Assembly (NCBI RefSeq): GCF_003201285.1
Contig: NZ_QICS01000001.1
Coordinates: forward strand, 210,678-274,677
Reading direction: 5' to 3'
DNA from: Lachnotalea glycerini
GTDB taxonomy: Bacteria > Bacillota > Clostridia > Lachnospirales > Lachnospiraceae
DNA: 64,000 bases
The translations under genes and the position numbers were made by a program. This document shows positions 54,453 through 64,000 of this stretch, piece after piece. Every line of letters begins with the position of its first letter. The first letter of the stretch is position 1. The notes beneath the pieces were generated by a model. The model made no database searches. It saw nothing but the letters and a program-made list of their open reading frames with translations, and was not told the origin of the DNA.

Positions 54453-57400
54453 ATGAAGAATAGACGGAATATAAATTTAAAAACTAATTCAAACAAGAAA
54501 AATATGGATATTGCCGTGATTGGTATAGCCTGCCGTTTTCCTGATGCTAGAAATTACCATGAATTTTGGGAAAATTTAAAAAATGGTGTTAACTCAATTC
54601 AGGAAATTACAAAAGAACGCTGGGACGTTCATAAATATTATTCGAAAGATCAATCAGAGAAAAACAAAAGTTACTGCAAGTGGTCTGGTTGTTTAGATAA
54701 GTTTGAATATTTTGATAATAAGTTTTTTAATATTTCGCCTAGAGAGGCATTAGAAATGGATCCGCATCAGCGTCAGCTCCTTGAGGTTTCATGGCAATGT
54801 GTGGAAGATGCGGGAATTCCCATAAAAAGATTACAGAATCGGAATACCTCTGTAATCATGAGTGAATCCAATAGTGATTATAAACAGAGAGCTTATTCTG
54901 TTAACAGAACGATCGATAGTTATACCAATATTGGGAATTATGAGAGCAGTCTGGCAAATAGGATATCTTTTTCACTGGGATTTTGCGGTCAAAGTTATGC
55001 AATTACAACAGCCTGTGCATCTGGTATTACAGTGATACATGAAGCCAAAAAAAGTTTGCAGTGTGGTGAGAGTAATTATGTACTTGCCGGAAGTGCAAAC
55101 ATTATTATGGATGCCAAAAGATATATATCGTATTCAAAAGCAAGGATGCTTAGTAAAGATGGGCAATGCAAAACTTTTGATGAAGCAGCAAATGGCTTTG
55201 TTCCCGGCGAAGGGGTAGGAGTTGTACTTTTGCAGCCATTAGAAGATGCAATCAGAGAAAAAAATCACATTTATGCGGTAATAAAAGGATCGAGTAGTAA
55301 TCATATAGGAAAACATACGTCTATCACAGTACCCAGTATGAAATCCCAAATGAATCTGTTATCGTCTGCTCTTCATGATGCCAAAATGGATGCAGCTACG
55401 GTAGGCTATATTGAAGCCCATGGGACAGGAACAGTTTTGGGAGATCCAATTGAAGTGGAAGCCTTAAGCAATGTTTTTAAACAAAATACGGATAAGAAGC
55501 AGTTTTGTAGAATTGGTTCAGTCAAAACGAATATTGGACATTTAGAGGGTGCATCCGGAATGGCAGGTTTTATCAAAACAGTTTTAATGTTAAGCAATCG
55601 TTCGATTCCGAAAACGTTAAATATAAACCGTCATAATCCCATTATAGAATTTAAAAATTCACCATTTATTCCTGCCGAGAAAACACAAGAGTGGAATCGA
55701 ATTGAAAATGCAATACCGCTTCGTGCCGGAGTCAGTGCCTTTGGATTTGGTGGTTCTTGTTCGCACATTTTACTGGAGGAATATGAAGAAAAAGAGAAAA
55801 AAGAAACAAAACAAGACACGAAAAAATTATATTTAACCTTATCGGCTAAAAGCATAAATAGTTTAAACATGATATTAAAAGAGTGGAAAAGCTTTGTAGA
55901 AAGTGAAAGGTTTGCTCATGCAAATCTTCCTGATATTTGTCGGACAAGTATGCTAAGCCGTTTTGATATGCCATACCGTTTTGGGTGCGAGGTTATTGAT
56001 AAAGATCAGTTAAAACAGGCAATCAAAGAAAGTGATGGCAGCTACAGAAAAAATGAATGTGATGAATGGTATCTGGTACTCGGTGATTTAAAATTATACG
56101 GGGTTGAGGATTTTAAAACATTATATGATTCAGATTGTAATTATAAAAATCAGCTCTTATTCTTTCATGACATGCTAACAGAGGAAGAGTGGAAGGGGTT
56201 ATTTCTTAAAGAGTGGAAGGATAAAGAGCAAAAAAGAAATACCTTTATTGTTTATTATGCGTTTGCAAAAGTAATAAAAGAGTATGGCTTTCAAGGAAAG
56301 GAAAATTTATTTGAAGGAATTGGAGTATGGGTTTTTCTTGCATTAAGTGAAGTGGTAAAAGTAGAACAAGTACTTGCATATTTATCCGATAAAATTAGTT
56401 TCAATCAGATAACCCTTTCAAGACCAATCACACCTTTTTATGATCCGGTGCACAGACAAATGATTGCCCCTTTTGTGATTGCCCAGTCCTATTTAACCAG
56501 TCTGACAACAAACCTTTGGGTAGAACCAGCTTATTTGAACCAATATGTGCAGAAAGCAAAGGTTCTATATAAAATCAATTATACGTTTCAAAAATTTATG
56601 GAAGAATGGAATGAAGCATTAGGACAGTATCATCGAAATGTGCATGAATTATTGCAAAACAGTGAGTCGGCAACCGATGAAAAAGTAACAGAGGATTCCT
56701 TGATTCTTCTTGTCATTGTTGTCAGTTCGTTGCGTAGACTTTATATGAAATGGGATATTACAGATCATGCAATCTGTGGGAGTGTGCAATTGATTGAATT
56801 CATTGATTTAATTCTTGATAAGGTTGCCCCAAAGGAAATTGTGGTTGAATTGTTACTTTCCAATCGATCGGTAGCGTTAGCCCCTCAACAGATCAGCCAA
56901 CTGAATGAAAATCTTTCTAAGCTAGACAGAAAGAAACCATATGAAATATTAAGAAAATTCAATGAGCAGTTATGCGAAATTCCAGATTTATTCCAATGGA
57001 TTGAGGACTTGAATGCAAAGCCATTAGAGCTTGACTTGAAAGATTCTGACGGCATATTGAAAATTGGAACCTGTGAGGGATTTCAAATCCATGGTGGTTC
57101 ATTGATACAGGTAAATGGAAAACTGCAAGATATGCTTTCAGAGTGTATCTTTCAATTATGGTTATACGGAGAAAATGTAAATTGGACATTATATTGCCCG
57201 GAAGATACCTTTACTAAAGTTTCGTTACCGGTATATGAATTTGACCAAAAAGCATATTTACTGCCAGCGGCAGGTGACACGTTAACAGCTTTTGAAAAGA
57301 TAGAAAATCCTAAAACAGAGTTAAACAGTGGGACACAAAGTGTGTTTCATATTGAGGACGATGTGGTAAAGGATCATATCATTACAGGGGTTAATTTGCT

Positions 57401-60400
57401 TCCGGGTGCTGCTTTAATCACATTTGCTCTTGAGCAGTTAACAAAAAAAACAGATCAGACGGCGATTCATTTTTCAGGCATCACGATTTCCAAGCCTGCT
57501 ATTGTAAAAAGTGAATTAAAAATAGATTTTTTAAAGTATGATGACGATATTTACTCACTAAAAAGTGAAAAGGTAGAAATAAGTAAAGGCAGCTATAAAG
57601 AAATAGAACCGAAATTATCGCAGGTTAGCTTTCGTGAAATTGATACGTATCCAAGAGCTGATTTGCAGGAACTGTACCATTACTTTTATAAAATGGGATA
57701 TCAATATAAAGCTGCATTTCAGGTCATTAAAAAAATATATGAAGTGAACCATAATTATCTGGCATATCTCAATGAAAAAGAACCATATTCCAAAGGAATG
57801 TGCAGTCCCTATCTTTTAGATGGTGTGATTCAATCTGTTTTGGCAGCTTGCTATTTACAAGGAAAACGCATGAATGGGGAAAGCTTGTATATACCATACC
57901 AAATAAAGGATATATATTTCTATGGCGAATTAAAGGATGCCTGCTTTGTTGTATTAGAAAAAGCGCTTATCTGCATGAATAAAAAAAGTATAGTAGCTTC
58001 GATATGCGTTTATGACAAAAATGGCAGACTGGTTATAGAGATAAAAGATTTACAGATGATATTATGCAAGAAAGATTTTTTACTGTTTTATCACAAACAA
58101 AATACAGTACGTTTAGAGACAGAAAATGTACCTTTATCGCTTTTTCAGCCTGTTTGGATGAAACAAGAGATACCAAATGCAATGGATCACCGTATGAACC
58201 ATGCCGTGATTTTTATGGATTCAGTATTGGGTGGCGAGCTGCAAAAGCTCATTCAAAATAGATATGAGAAAGTAACCTATCTATATGAGGGAAATGCTTT
58301 TTCAACAGTGCACGATCGTATTGTAATTCGCGCTGCCTATGAGAAAGATTACGAAGATTTTTGGAAAGAGCTTAATTTACAAAACGAAGGGAAAAGGCAA
58401 GATTTTGATTTCTATTATCTGTGGTCATATGAGCAGATTGATCAAAATGATTTGGAACAGGCACAAGACAGAATTCTTAGCCCGATTTTCTATTTGTGTA
58501 AATCTCTGGCAAAGATAAGAGTAAATAGCAAAGTAAATTTAATCATTCTTGTAAATGACTGTTTTGCGGCAGATAAAAAAGATACGGTATCAAATTATCT
58601 GTGCGGTGGTATTTCAGGTCTGGCTAAAACAATGATGTCGGAATGTCCTCGTATATCCATACAGGTAGTAGATATCAAAAAGAATGAAAACACCAATTCT
58701 AACATAGCAATGCTACTGTGGAGAGAACAATGCAGCAGTAATAGAGAAAACAGGATTGCATATCGACATCATGATCGGCTGCTATGTGGAATGCAAAAAG
58801 AAGAAATTCCAAATAGAAGTGAGATTACTATCTTAAGAGAGTGTGGAATTTATCTGATTATTGGTGGAATGGGTGGAATTGGATATCGCTTGATTGAAGA
58901 GATTAGTAAAAATGTAAATGCAACAATTATTATAATCGGTTCTTCTGCCTTGGATGTGAAACGAAGTAAGAAGCTGGAAGTGGTAAATAAAGATAGAGCA
59001 GCAGTTAAATATTATCAATGTGATATTGCAGATGAGCAGAATTTGAAGTCAGTATTATTAGAAATCAAACAAAAGTATAAGCAGATTAATGGTGTGATAC
59101 ATTGTGGCGGTATCAATCAGGATAAGCTAATCATAGGAAAAGAGTGGACAGAATTTAAAGAAGTGCTTTCTCCAAAGACAAAGGGAACTTATCTGTTAAA
59201 TAAATTAACAGCCAAAGAACCACTTGATTTCTTTGTTGTTTGCTCCTCCATTGTATCGGTACTTGGAAATATCGGACAGTCTGATTATGCAACAGCCAAT
59301 GGTTTTGTAGATACCTTTATGGAATACCGTAGAAGAAATGGATTTCATGGTAAATCCATCACGATAAATTGGACATTATGGGATCAGACCGGAATGGGCA
59401 AAAATGATAATGCGGTATCTCTGTTTCAGAATAAGACAGGAATTATTACGTATATTCAAGGTGTAAAAACTTTTTTGAAGCTTATTGAAAACGCAGTGGG
59501 ACAGGTGATTGTGATTGCTGATGAAAAAGCATTCTTAAATTATTCTGAAAAAATCGGAATTCATATACTGGAGCATTCTAATATAACTCCAAAGGAGCAA
59601 GGGAGGATAGTCATGTCAAATGAAATGGAGGCACAGATTTTAGTAAACGAACTTATCACAATGCTAGGGGAACTGTTAGGAGTGGATCAAAGCGAAATAG
59701 GTGATAAGACAGACTTGCGGGAATTTGGATTGGATTCCATAACACTCAATGAGTTTGCCGAAATGATGAATCAAAAATTAAATATTGACATTAATTCCAC
59801 CTTGCTGTTTGAATATCCCACGATGAAAGAAATCAGTGAATATTTGTTGGCAGAATATAAAGAAAGAATAGAGGCTTACTGTGCCCCTTTGAAACACGAG
59901 AAATTAATGCAGATAGTAGAGGAAGTGCCAACTGTAGCTGTTAAGCAGGAAGAAAGTGAGAATGATTTAATTGAATTGCTTTCCACAATGCTTTCAACGC
60001 TTCTGGGAGTGGATGAAAGTGATATAGATGAAAAGACAGATATAAGGGAATGGGGTCTGGATTCCATCTCGTTTAATGAGTTTACCGATAGAATCAATCA
60101 AAATTTAGGTACAAACATTAATTCCACCTTGCTGTTTGAGTACTCTACGATTGAGGAGATAGCAAATTATTTACAAAAAGAATGTAAGACAGAAATGAGT
60201 CAGAAGAAGAATAGAAAGCAAAATACCATAAATTCAAAAACGGATCAGACGCAGAAAGTGGAAAGCTTGGAATCACTATTTAGTGAAGCTTCTGACTCAA
60301 ATCAGGTCGTAAAAGACGAAGATATGGTAACAGTACCACCTGTAGCAAAAAGTGATATACAAGAGCCAATGGCTATCATTGGGATGAGTGGTACATTTCC

Positions 60401-63400
60401 AAAGGCAAAGGATTTGGATGAGTTTTGGGAAAATCTGGACGCAGAAACAGACGGAATCTCAGAAGTACCAAAAAGTAGATGGGACTGGAAAAAATATGAT
60501 GGAGACCCTGGCAAAGAGGAAAATAAAACCAACATAAAATGGGGGGGATTTATAGAAGATACCGATCAGTTTGACCCTCTGTTTTTTGGAATTTCACCTC
60601 GTGAAGCAGAAAGCATGGATCCGCAGCAGCGTTTATTAATGATGTATGTATGGAAAGCAATTGAGGATGCCGGTTACTCAACTGACAGCATTTCAGATAG
60701 TGATGCCGGTATATTTGTAGGTACGATAGAAAGCGGATATCAGGACCTTCTTCGTAAAGCGGGTGTTCCGATTGAAGGATTTAGCGCCGCCGCCGCAATT
60801 CCTTCGATTGGCCCTAATCGGATGAGTTTTTTTCTTAACATACATGGACCAAGTGAGCCAATTGAAACAGCATGTTCCAGTGCACTGGTTGCAATCCACA
60901 GGGCGGTAAAAGCAATCGAAGAGGGAACGTGTTCCCTGGCAATTGCGGGAGGTATCAATACAATTGTCTCACCGGACAGACACATCAGCTTTAATAAGGC
61001 AGGGATGCTATGTCAAGATGGTCATTGTAAAACCTTTTCTGCAAATGCAGATGGTTATGTTCGCAGTGAAAGTGTTGGCATGATTGTAATTAAGAAGCTT
61101 TCAGAGGCAGAAAAAGATCGAGATCATATTTACGCAGTCATAAGAGGAACCGCAGAAAATCATGGAGGATATGCCAACTCATTGACAGCTCCGAACCCGA
61201 AAGCACAAGCAGAGGTCATTAAAAGGGCAATGAGACGTTCCGGAATTGATCCAAGGACAGTAACCTATATAGAAGCACATGGAACAGGAACCAAATTGGG
61301 AGATCCCATCGAGATCAATGGACTGAAAATGGCATATAAACAGCTATATCAGGAATGGGGAATTGAAGATGATGAAGACGCGACGAAACAATACTGTGGA
61401 ATTGGCTCAGTAAAAACTAACATTGGACATTCGGAATTTGCAGCAGGTATTGTTGGAGTGATTAAAATACTATTACAGCTTCAACATAAAACATTAGCAA
61501 AGTCACTCTACTGTGACACCTTGAATCCATATATACAATTGGAAAAAAGTCCATTTTATATTGTGACACAAAAGCAAACATGGAATGCCTTAAAGGATGA
61601 ATCAAATCAGGATATTCCAAGACGTGCCGGCATAAGTTCATTTGGATTTGGGGGCGTAAATTCCCATGTTGTAATAGAAGAGTACATTTCTGATTTGAAT
61701 CAGAGGATGGAAAAGAACCAAAAGAGGACAGACAGAGAAATTATTGTTTTATCTGCAAAAAGTGAAAGTATGCTTAAGAAAAGAGTAGAAGATCTTTTGG
61801 ATGTCATGGAAAAGAAAGCGTTTCAAGATACCATGTTAGCAGATATGGCATATACATTGCAGGTGGGACGTAAGGCGATGGAAGAGAGACTGGCTGTGGT
61901 GGTCGGTTCCATTGAAGAATTAAAGGACAAGCTAAGGACCTATCTATTACTTGGCTCCAATGGGATAGAAGATTGTTACACTGGGAAAGCAAAAAAAACT
62001 TATGATAGCATAGAAACATTTTCAAATAATGAGGAACAAAAAGAACGACAAAATAGGTGGTTGCAGACGGGCAGCTATGAGAAGCTTCTTGGTGATTGGG
62101 TAAAAGGGCTGAATCTTAATTGGGCTGATTTATATCAGCGGGCAGGCATCAGAAAACGTATCAGTCTTCCCTCCTACGCTTTTGATAAAGAGAGGTATTG
62201 GGTATTTGGCGAAAGCAACAGTAATAATTCGCTGCCATCTAGACCAAGTAACCTAAATATTCATCCGCTGATACAAAAAAATGAATCAAATTTACGGGAA
62301 ATAAAATATAGCAGCACGTTTACAGGAGAGGAATTTTTCTTAAGTGCTCACGTAATCAATGGAAAAAGAATATTACCGGGAGCTGCATACTTGGAAATGG
62401 CATATACAGCAGTAAAAGAGATGCTAGAGCTCAGTAAAAAAGAACAGCGGCTCATTTCCTTAAATCATGTTGCATGGGCAATGCCCATTGTAGTAAAGCA
62501 GGATTTGGTTACCGTCCAGACAAAGTTAGCGTTAGAAGAGGATGGTAGCGTAACCTATGTAATATGTGATAAGGCGGATCAGCGTAAAATTTATAATGAG
62601 GGCAGGGTACTATTACAGGAGAATGCAATACATACCAAATTAGAACTGGATTATGTAAAAGAACAATGCAATCAGAAAACCTTTTCTAAAAAACAAATAT
62701 ATGATGAGCTAGAAAGCATTGGATTCCAATATGGTGAGGCACAGCAGGGAATTGAGATGTTATATGTTGGCGAGGAAACAATCCTTGCAAAGCTTGCTTT
62801 ACCAAAAATCATTGAGTCTACAAAGGATCACTATTTTCTTCATCCAAGCTTACTGGATTCAGCAATACAGTCCATATATGGGCTGATGCTGACAGAAAAA
62901 AAGGCAGAAGTATTCATCCCTTTTGCTTTGGAAGAGCTTACTGTATATGAGGAAGCCCCAGACTTTGCGTGGGTATCCATACATACTGGCGGCAATGTAA
63001 AAACAGGTTCCAAGATTAAAAAGTATGATATCGATTTGTATAACAAAAATGAAACGATTTGCGCTTCTCTAAAGGGACTTACGCTTAAGAAATATGAAAC
63101 AGACAAAACGTCTGTCATAGAAGAAGCAGAGAACGTGCTCTTTGTACCAGAGTGGGTAGAAAAAAAGCCTGATTTAAACAGGGTGGCATTTTCAGGCAGA
63201 CATTGCGTGCTTTTTTTAGAGGAGCAAGGTTTTACCGCTGAAAACCTGAAAGAAGAATTGAAATATGACATAGGTGAGACAGAATGTTTCATCGTTACAT
63301 CAAAAGAAGTCATGGTAACAAAGAGGATACATGATTATGTACTCCAGGTATTTGAACAGGTAAAAGATAGGATGACATCAAAGAACGAGGCAGAAGTACT

Positions 63401-64000
63401 GATGCAAATTTTTATAAGGAATGAGGGGATTGCACAGATTAACAACGGACTTTTTGGATTGTTGAAAACCGCAGAGCAGGAAAATCCGGATTTTCATGGG
63501 CAGGTGATTTTGGTTGACAGTGACGAATCTCTCTTTGAGGTCAGACAAAAAATACTGGAAAACCGATTGTGCATAGAGGATCAAGAAATTTTATACGCGG
63601 ATAACAAACGATTTGTCAAACAATTAAAGGAAGTATCCAATGTGGATAGAACAGACTGGGATTGTTGGCGTGAGGATGGTGTTTATCTATTGACTGGCGG
63701 TACAGGAGAATTAGGTTTCTTGTTTGCAAAAGAAATTGCAAAGAAAGCGGCTCATCCGGTGATTATCCTAGCCGGACGAAGTGAGCTTGGTGATGAGAAA
63801 AAACGTAAATTAAAAGACATCCAAAATTGGGGAGCAGAGGTACATTTTAAGCAGGTGGATGTAAGTAAATCAGAGGAAGTAAATAACCTGATTCAAGAGG
63901 TGCTGGAACAACATGGAAAGCTAAATGGCATTTTACATTTTGCGGGGATTAACCGGGATCAATACCTATTAAGAAAGTCCAAACAAGAAGTTACACAGGT
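54453..64000 (+). CDS. trans-AT polyketide synthase, first modules (partial)
   Basis: Starts at ATG 54453 (AGGAGTAG upstream) and stays open to the window edge: 3182 residues so far. Order: KS1 (about 18-445; Cys188, His323, His363), a 430-residue linker, DH1 (about 950-1230; His975, Asp1123), KR1 (about 1465-1690; GGMGGIG, Tyr1612), tandem ACPs (Ser1762, Ser1871), KS2 (about 1970-2412; Cys2141, His2276, His2326), DH2 (His2633, Asp2802), KR2 begins (GGTGELG near 3080). No active AT is present, so loading must come from the fusion at 50522. All visible catalytic residues are intact. Each KS-DH-KR module should add a double bond. Confidence 0.95.
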   Translation, partial: MKNRRNINLKTNSNKKNMDIAVIGIACRFPDARNYHEFWENLKNGVNSIQEITKERWDVHKYYSKDQSEKNKSYCKWSGCLDKFEYFDNKFFNISPREALEMDPHQRQLLEVSWQCVEDAGIPIKRLQNRNTSVIMSESNSDYKQRAYSVNRTIDSYTNIGNYESSLANRISFSLGFCGQSYAITTACASGITVIHEAKKSLQCGESNYVLAGSANIIMDAKRYISYSKARMLSKDGQCKTFDEAANGFVPGEGVGVVLLQPLEDAIREKNHIYAVIKGSSSNHIGKHTSITVPSMKSQMNLLSSALHDAKMDAATVGYIEAHGTGTVLGDPIEVEALSNVFKQNTDKKQFCRIGSVKTNIGHLEGASGMAGFIKTVLMLSNRSIPKTLNINRHNPIIEFKNSPFIPAEKTQEWNRIENAIPLRAGVSAFGFGGSCSHILLEEYEEKEKKETKQDTKKLYLTLSAKSINSLNMILKEWKSFVESERFAHANLPDICRTSMLSRFDMPYRFGCEVIDKDQLKQAIKESDGSYRKNECDEWYLVLGDLKLYGVEDFKTLYDSDCNYKNQLLFFHDMLTEEEWKGLFLKEWKDKEQKRNTFIVYYAFAKVIKEYGFQGKENLFEGIGVWVFLALSEVVKVEQVLAYLSDKISFNQITLSRPITPFYDPVHRQMIAPFVIAQSYLTSLTTNLWVEPAYLNQYVQKAKVLYKINYTFQKFMEEWNEALGQYHRNVHELLQNSESATDEKVTEDSLILLVIVVSSLRRLYMKWDITDHAICGSVQLIEFIDLILDKVAPKEIVVELLLSNRSVALAPQQISQLNENLSKLDRKKPYEILRKFNEQLCEIPDLFQWIEDLNAKPLELDLKDSDGILKIGTCEGFQIHGGSLIQVNGKLQDMLSECIFQLWLYGENVNWTLYCPEDTFTKVSLPVYEFDQKAYLLPAAGDTLTAFEKIENPKTELNSGTQSVFHIEDDVVKDHIITGVNLLPGAALITFALEQLTKKTDQTAIHFSGITISKPAIVKSELKIDFLKYDDDIYSLKSEKVEISKGSYKEIEPKLSQVSFREIDTYPRADLQELYHYFYKMGYQYKAAFQVIKKIYEVNHNYLAYLNEKEPYSKGMCSPYLLDGVIQSVLAACYLQGKRMNGESLYIPYQIKDIYFYGELKDACFVVLEKALICMNKKSIVASICVYDKNGRLVIEIKDLQMILCKKDFLLFYHKQNTVRLETENVPLSLFQPVWMKQEIPNAMDHRMNHAVIFMDSVLGGELQKLIQNRYEKVTYLYEGNAFSTVHDRIVIRAAYEKDYEDFWKELNLQNEGKRQDFDFYYLWSYEQIDQNDLEQAQDRILSPIFYLCKSLAKIRVNSKVNLIILVNDCFAADKKDTVSNYLCGGISGLAKTMMSECPRISIQVVDIKKNENTNSNIAMLLWREQCSSNRENRIAYRHHDRLLCGMQKEEIPNRSEITILRECGIYLIIGGMGGIGYRLIEEISKNVNATIIIIGSSALDVKRSKKLEVVNKDRAAVKYYQCDIADEQNLKSVLLEIKQKYKQINGVIHCGGINQDKLIIGKEWTEFKEVLSPKTKGTYLLNKLTAKEPLDFFVVCSSIVSVLGNIGQSDYATANGFVDTFMEYRRRNGFHGKSITINWTLWDQTGMGKNDNAVSLFQNKTGIITYIQGVKTFLKLIENAVGQVIVIADEKAFLNYSEKIGIHILEHSNITPKEQGRIVMSNEMEAQILVNELITMLGELLGVDQSEIGDKTDLREFGLDSITLNEFAEMMNQKLNIDINSTLLFEYPTMKEISEYLLAEYKERIEAYCAPLKHEKLMQIVEEVPTVAVKQEESENDLIELLSTMLSTLLGVDESDIDEKTDIREWGLDSISFNEFTDRINQNLGTNINSTLLFEYSTIEEIANYLQKECKTEMSQKKNRKQNTINSKTDQTQKVESLESLFSEASDSNQVVKDEDMVTVPPVAKSDIQEPMAIIGMSGTFPKAKDLDEFWENLDAETDGISEVPKSRWDWKKYDGDPGKEENKTNIKWGGFIEDTDQFDPLFFGISPREAESMDPQQRLLMMYVWKAIEDAGYSTDSISDSDAGIFVGTIESGYQDLLRKAGVPIEGFSAAAAIPSIGPNRMSFFLNIHGPSEPIETACSSALVAIHRAVKAIEEGTCSLAIAGGINTIVSPDRHISFNKAGMLCQDGHCKTFSANADGYVRSESVGMIVIKKLSEAEKDRDHIYAVIRGTAENHGGYANSLTAPNPKAQAEVIKRAMRRSGIDPRTVTYIEAHGTGTKLGDPIEINGLKMAYKQLYQEWGIEDDEDATKQYCGIGSVKTNIGHSEFAAGIVGVIKILLQLQHKTLAKSLYCDTLNPYIQLEKSPFYIVTQKQTWNALKDESNQDIPRRAGISSFGFGGVNSHVVIEEYISDLNQRMEKNQKRTDREIIVLSAKSESMLKKRVEDLLDVMEKKAFQDTMLADMAYTLQVGRKAMEERLAVVVGSIEELKDKLRTYLLLGSNGIEDCYTGKAKKTYDSIETFSNNEEQKERQNRWLQTGSYEKLLGDWVKGLNLNWADLYQRAGIRKRISLPSYAFDKERYWVFGESNSNNSLPSRPSNLNIHPLIQKNESNLREIKYSSTFTGEEFFLSAHVINGKRILPGAAYLEMAYTAVKEMLELSKKEQRLISLNHVAWAMPIVVKQDLVTVQTKLALEEDGSVTYVICDKADQRKIYNEGRVLLQENAIHTKLELDYVKEQCNQKTFSKKQIYDELESIGFQYGEAQQGIEMLYVGEETILAKLALPKIIESTKDHYFLHPSLLDSAIQSIYGLMLTEKKAEVFIPFALEELTVYEEAPDFAWVSIHTGGNVKTGSKIKKYDIDLYNKNETICASLKGLTLKKYETDKTSVIEEAENVLFVPEWVEKKPDLNRVAFSGRHCVLFLEEQGFTAENLKEELKYDIGETECFIVTSKEVMVTKRIHDYVLQVFEQVKDRMTSKNEAEVLMQIFIRNEGIAQINNGLFGLLKTAEQENPDFHGQVILVDSDESLFEVRQKILENRLCIEDQEILYADNKRFVKQLKEVSNVDRTDWDCWREDGVYLLTGGTGELGFLFAKEIAKKAAHPVIILAGRSELGDEKKRKLKDIQNWGAEVHFKQVDVSKSEEVNNLIQEVLEQHGKLNGILHFAGINRDQYLLRKSKQEVTQ
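56680..56860 (+). other. Possible decayed AT segment within PKS module 1
   Basis: Within the long KS1-DH1 linker (about residues 743-803), the stretch SLRRLYMKWDITDHAICGSV resembles the acyltransferase core before and at GHSxGE, but the active-site motif is gone. KS2 has only the usual short flanking segment of about 190 residues, half as long. I infer an ancestral AT lost its function here. Confidence 0.45.

Noticed and set aside
62840-63313. 157-codon minus-strand frame opposite the PKS
   Set aside because: Antisense shadow; the plus-strand DH2 motifs are intact throughout.
1-64000. CRISPR arrays, rRNA, tRNA genes or complete insertion sequences
   Set aside because: I saw no regularly spaced repeats, no rRNA or tRNA sequence, and no transposase gene; only short repeats and gene remnants.

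Overview
The window reads as AT-rich DNA of an anaerobic low-GC Gram-positive bacterium, most likely of the Clostridia. Reasons: strong AGGAGG-type ribosome sites, frequent TTG/GTG starts, an AgrD-like peptide of the clostridial kind, and many oxygen-sensitive enzyme families (radical SAM enzymes, a 2-hydroxyacyl-CoA dehydratase-type system). Every convincing gene lies on the + strand.

The left edge (1-3640) looks like ordinary chromosome: the 3' end of NAD synthase, a NUDIX/NrtR-like regulator, a MarR regulator with a clear promoter and two palindromic operators, an AbgB-like M20 amidohydrolase, and an intrinsic terminator.

From about 4146 to the right edge the window is one very large biosynthetic locus that continues past 64000. 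Part A (4146-22496) has a type II ketosynthase / chain-length-factor-like / ACP / FabZ-like dehydratase set, a second ketosynthase and a half-ketosynthase. It also has three B12-type radical SAM proteins, a 2-hydroxyacyl-CoA dehydratase-like system (HgdB-HgdB fusion, BadF/HgdC activator, third HgdB), a crotonase, a FabG, a GGDEF-NHL fusion, a membrane-anchored hydrolase, and an acyltransferase/ACP pair. Part B (23138-31341) looks like export and self-protection: two ABC half-exporters, a uracil-DNA-glycosylase-like protein, a Fpg/Nei-like protein, a HAD protein and a rifampicin-phosphotransferase-like dikinase. Part C (31304-43170) has three more B12-type radical SAM proteins, a HemN-like radical SAM protein, a TetR regulator, two further NHL proteins (one with a degenerate GGDEF domain), an ACP, an SDR, a thiolase and a nitroreductase. 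Part D (43292-46524) has two related unknown proteins (one split over two frames), a small membrane protein, a strong terminator, and an AgrD-like autoinducer precursor with its own promoter and 21-bp-spaced direct repeats. Part E (46669-64000) has a dedicated acetyl-CoA carboxylase (accD-A-B-C), a trans-acyltransferase/enoyl-reductase fusion, and an ACP plus a Cys-to-Ser decarboxylating ketosynthase of the beta-branching type. It ends with the first two modules (KS-DH-KR-ACP-ACP-KS-DH-KR...) of a trans-AT polyketide synthase.

Working model, mostly inference: malonyl-CoA from the dedicated carboxylase feeds the trans-AT line and the type II system. The thiolase, dehydratase, crotonase and SDR enzymes make or reshape an unusual acyl unit, and the radical SAM enzymes modify the chain. 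The ABC pair exports the product, and two DNA-glycosylase-like proteins suggest it may damage DNA. Decayed gene fragments (a thiolase start, a radical SAM end, a hydrolase start, perhaps a ketosynthase start) at gene junctions show the locus was built by duplication and rearrangement. I could not match the cluster to a known product.
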